Part shown: in pieces, positions 62,180 through 64,000 of the stretch
How the letters are laid out: every line of letters begins with the position of its first letter
How positions within the stretch are numbered: the stretch's first letter is position 1
Assembly (NCBI GenBank): GCA_023014485.1
Contig: JAJOZX010003217.1
Coordinates: 104,501 to 168,500, forward strand
Length of the DNA stretch: 64,000 nt
Origin: Bathynomus jamesi
Lineage: Eukaryota > Arthropoda > Malacostraca > Isopoda > Cirolanidae
Direction: 5' to 3'
The notes under the pieces: generated by a model
Seen by the model: only the letters and a program-made list of their open reading frames with translations
Told to the model about the DNA's origin: nothing
Databases searched by the model: none
Translations under genes and position numbers: made by a program

Positions 62180-63640
62180 TATATAAAGGAGGGGATAGAT
62201 CTCAAGCAAAGAACTATAGACCAGTGTTATTGACATCCCACCTCACCAAAATATTTGAAAGAATAGTTAGAGAGAAAATCTATGACTTCTTGGAGACACT
62301 CGAAAGATTCAACAAAAATCAGCACGGATTCCGATCAGGAAGATTATGCCTATCACAACTTATAGAGCACTATAACAATATCCTAGATGCACTGGAAGGC
62401 AATGACAACTACGATGTCATATACACGGATTTTGCTAAAGTTTTCAACAAATGTGATCATGGTATAATAGCACATAAAATGAAACATATGGGAATAACAG
62501 GCAAAGTGAGAAAATGGATCTACAACTTCCTCACATAACTTCTACAGGTTGTCAACATTCAAGGTGTATCATCATCAGAATCGGAAGTACGCAGCTCAGT
62601 ACCACAAGGTACAGTACTGGCCCCACTCCTGTTCATTATCATGCTAACAGATATAGACAGTGAAGTGAACAGCAACAGTATAGTAACATCCTTTGCAGAC
62701 GATACAAAGATCAGCAGAAAAATCAGCGATGTACATGACGTGGAGGCATTGCAGAGGGACACGAACAAAATATACAAATGGTCAGAAGACAACAACATGA
62801 CATTTAACACCGAGAAATTTCAGCTCTTGAGATATGGTAGAAATGAGGAACTTAGACTGCATATTATGTTCCAGATAGACATTAAATTCAGGGAAGCACA
62901 AAAGCGATCGATTTGGGGGTAATAATGACCAATGATGCGAAATTCGAAATACAAAATGAGAAGCGATAAACAAAACAAAAGGAGTCGCGAGACAGTAGGA
63001 AGAACTTTCAAAAGGAGGGACAAGACAGTAATGATTCCCCTGCTAAAAACACTGATCATACCAAAACTTGAATACTGCTCACTCTTGGCGTCTACATATA
63101 AAAAGGAAGAAACCAATAAACTAGAAAAAACTCAGAGACATTTCACAGCTAAGCTTGATGGCTGCAAAGAACTAACTACTGGGAAAGACTACGTAAACTA
63201 AATTTGTACCCACTGGAAAGAAGAAGAGAGAGGTACAGTACACCATAATCTACATATAGAAGATGATCGAAAAACTGGTACCAAACGTCAAACTAAACCC
63301 AATTACCATCCAAACAACGCTGGGAAATAGGAAAGGCAGAATGTGTAGTGTTCCCAAATTAAAGGCCCGACAAGGGACCTCTTCAACGCTGAAGGAAAAT
63401 AGTTTGGTTGTCAGGGGGCCAAGACTTTTTAACCAGCTTCCAAACCACAGAAACGTTACAGGGTTCAAAGTTGAAGTCTTGAAAAGAAGGCTAGATGCCT
63501 GGCTCATGACGGTACCAGATGAGCCGGGTGTATCTGGCCATGTGCCGTGGAGAGCGCAAGAGAGCAACTCGTTTCTCCACCAAGCCAGGCCGACAGGCGG
63601 GGCCACCAGCTTCACCTTTGTATGAAGAGAGACCAACGCA
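62180..63640 (+). mobile_element. LINE fragment (RT and 3' part), plus strand
   Basis: Frames give NYRPVLLTSHLTKIFERIV, NQHGFRSGRLCLSQLIEH, VIYTDFAKVFNKCDHGII (motif A), GITGKVRKWIYNFL, TSFADDTKISRK (motif C), NTEKFQLLRYGR, then KRRDKTVMIPLLKTLIIPKL and VVRGPRLFNQLP. Same family as 16600-17880. 5'-truncated; frameshifts near 62540 and 62905. Confidence 0.88.
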
Positions 63641-63655
63641 CAGAACTGAAACGAG

Positions 63656-63660
<5 letters not shown>

Positions 63661-63714
<54 letters not shown>
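63661..63714. repeat. (TA)n microsatellite
   Basis: About 54 bp of uninterrupted AT directly after the LINE fragment; possibly its 3' tail repeat. Confidence 0.95.
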
Positions 63715-63716
<2 letters not shown>

Positions 63717-64000
63717 GTATATCCCGGTTTTCGCAAGAGTTATGTTCCTCAGACTCATTACGAATAGCGAAATTGTGAATAACGAATCATTTTTTCCCAT
63801 ATAAATACATGTTTTATGGGGGATGCGTTCCAGTGGCCATTTTTCCGAAGGTAAGATGTTTGGATACGTTCCCATACGATACATAAAAGCAGGTGTAAAA
63901 CACAAATACAGAACTGTATTAGCATAGTAAGTTATGAATAATATCAATAAAAGAATAAACATACGTGTACTGTACTTTTATTTCCTCAAACCCCCGACTC
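63715..64000. repeat. Probable dispersed repeat, runs off the window
   Basis: CCCGGTTTTCGCAAGAGTTA...GAATAGCGAAATTGTGAATAACGAA...GGGGGATGCGTTCC has the self-similar phrasing of a non-coding dispersed repeat (AATAGCGAA / AATAACGAA). No gene is seen to the window end. Confidence 0.35.

Overview
This is a repeat-dominated piece of a eukaryotic, almost certainly invertebrate nuclear genome. I see no bacterial operons, rRNA, tRNA or CRISPR, and no intact conserved host gene. Long (TA)n, (TG)n and (CT)n microsatellites, a degenerate TTAGG-type telomere-like satellite, and CR1, Penelope, BEL/Pao, mariner/Tc1, hAT and Polinton elements together point to an arthropod, and a decapod crustacean is my best guess. 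That identification is inference.

Layout. 1-9.8 kb: the 3' end of a CR1-type LINE, a 2.57 kb DNA transposon with CACTAG-type terminal inverted repeats (TIRs), a second LINE fragment, and a nearly full-length but broken CR1 on the minus strand with ORF1 (zinc finger plus SGNH esterase), endonuclease and reverse transcriptase. 9.8-12.4 kb: unrecognised compact genes, one split by a deleted mariner. 12.4-13.8 kb: a MITE and a Tc1/mariner-type element sharing one TA. 14-18 kb: a probable solo LTR, a Penelope fragment and a LINE fragment. 18-22.2 kb: satellites, microsatellites, telomere-like repeats and a tandemly duplicated exon-like unit.

The centrepiece, about 22.3-42.9 kb, is a Polinton/Maverick. 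On the minus strand it carries, in genome order, an adenain-like protease, double-jelly-roll major capsid protein, a basic pVI-like minor capsid protein, a penton-like protein, retroviral-type integrase, two Polinton-conserved small proteins and a packaging ATPase. A divergently transcribed protein-primed family-B DNA polymerase lies on the plus strand. Neighbouring genes abut or overlap by 1-4 bases, as in viruses. The polymerase gene is cut by three later insertions, each with target-site duplications: a 7.28 kb BEL/Pao retrotransposon (29276-36555, TSD GGGAT), a 210 bp hAT-type MITE (37765-37974, TSD ACCTAGAG) and a 3.16 kb transposon of a family I cannot name (38098-41258, TSD CTGTGTAC). 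Most Polinton genes carry stops or frameshifts, so the element is a fossil, though the polymerase motif YADTDS survives.

43-51 kb: compact orphan genes, a 225 bp duplicate of the polymerase, two Penelope copies head-to-head forming a 3.9 kb palindrome, a deleted Tc1-like element, another orphan gene fragment and an 0.85 kb near-perfect palindrome. 51-55 kb: a dispersed repeat and a TIR element with a mariner inside it. 56-61.7 kb: a second, more decayed BEL/Pao copy interrupted by a 1.39 kb hAT element (TSD ACCACAAG) and ending in a Tc1-type transposase tail. 62-64 kb: another LINE fragment, a (TA)n tract and a dispersed repeat.

Many frameshifts fall in homopolymer runs and occur even in the BEL copy whose two LTRs are about 99% alike. 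Some may therefore be sequencing or assembly indels rather than true decay.
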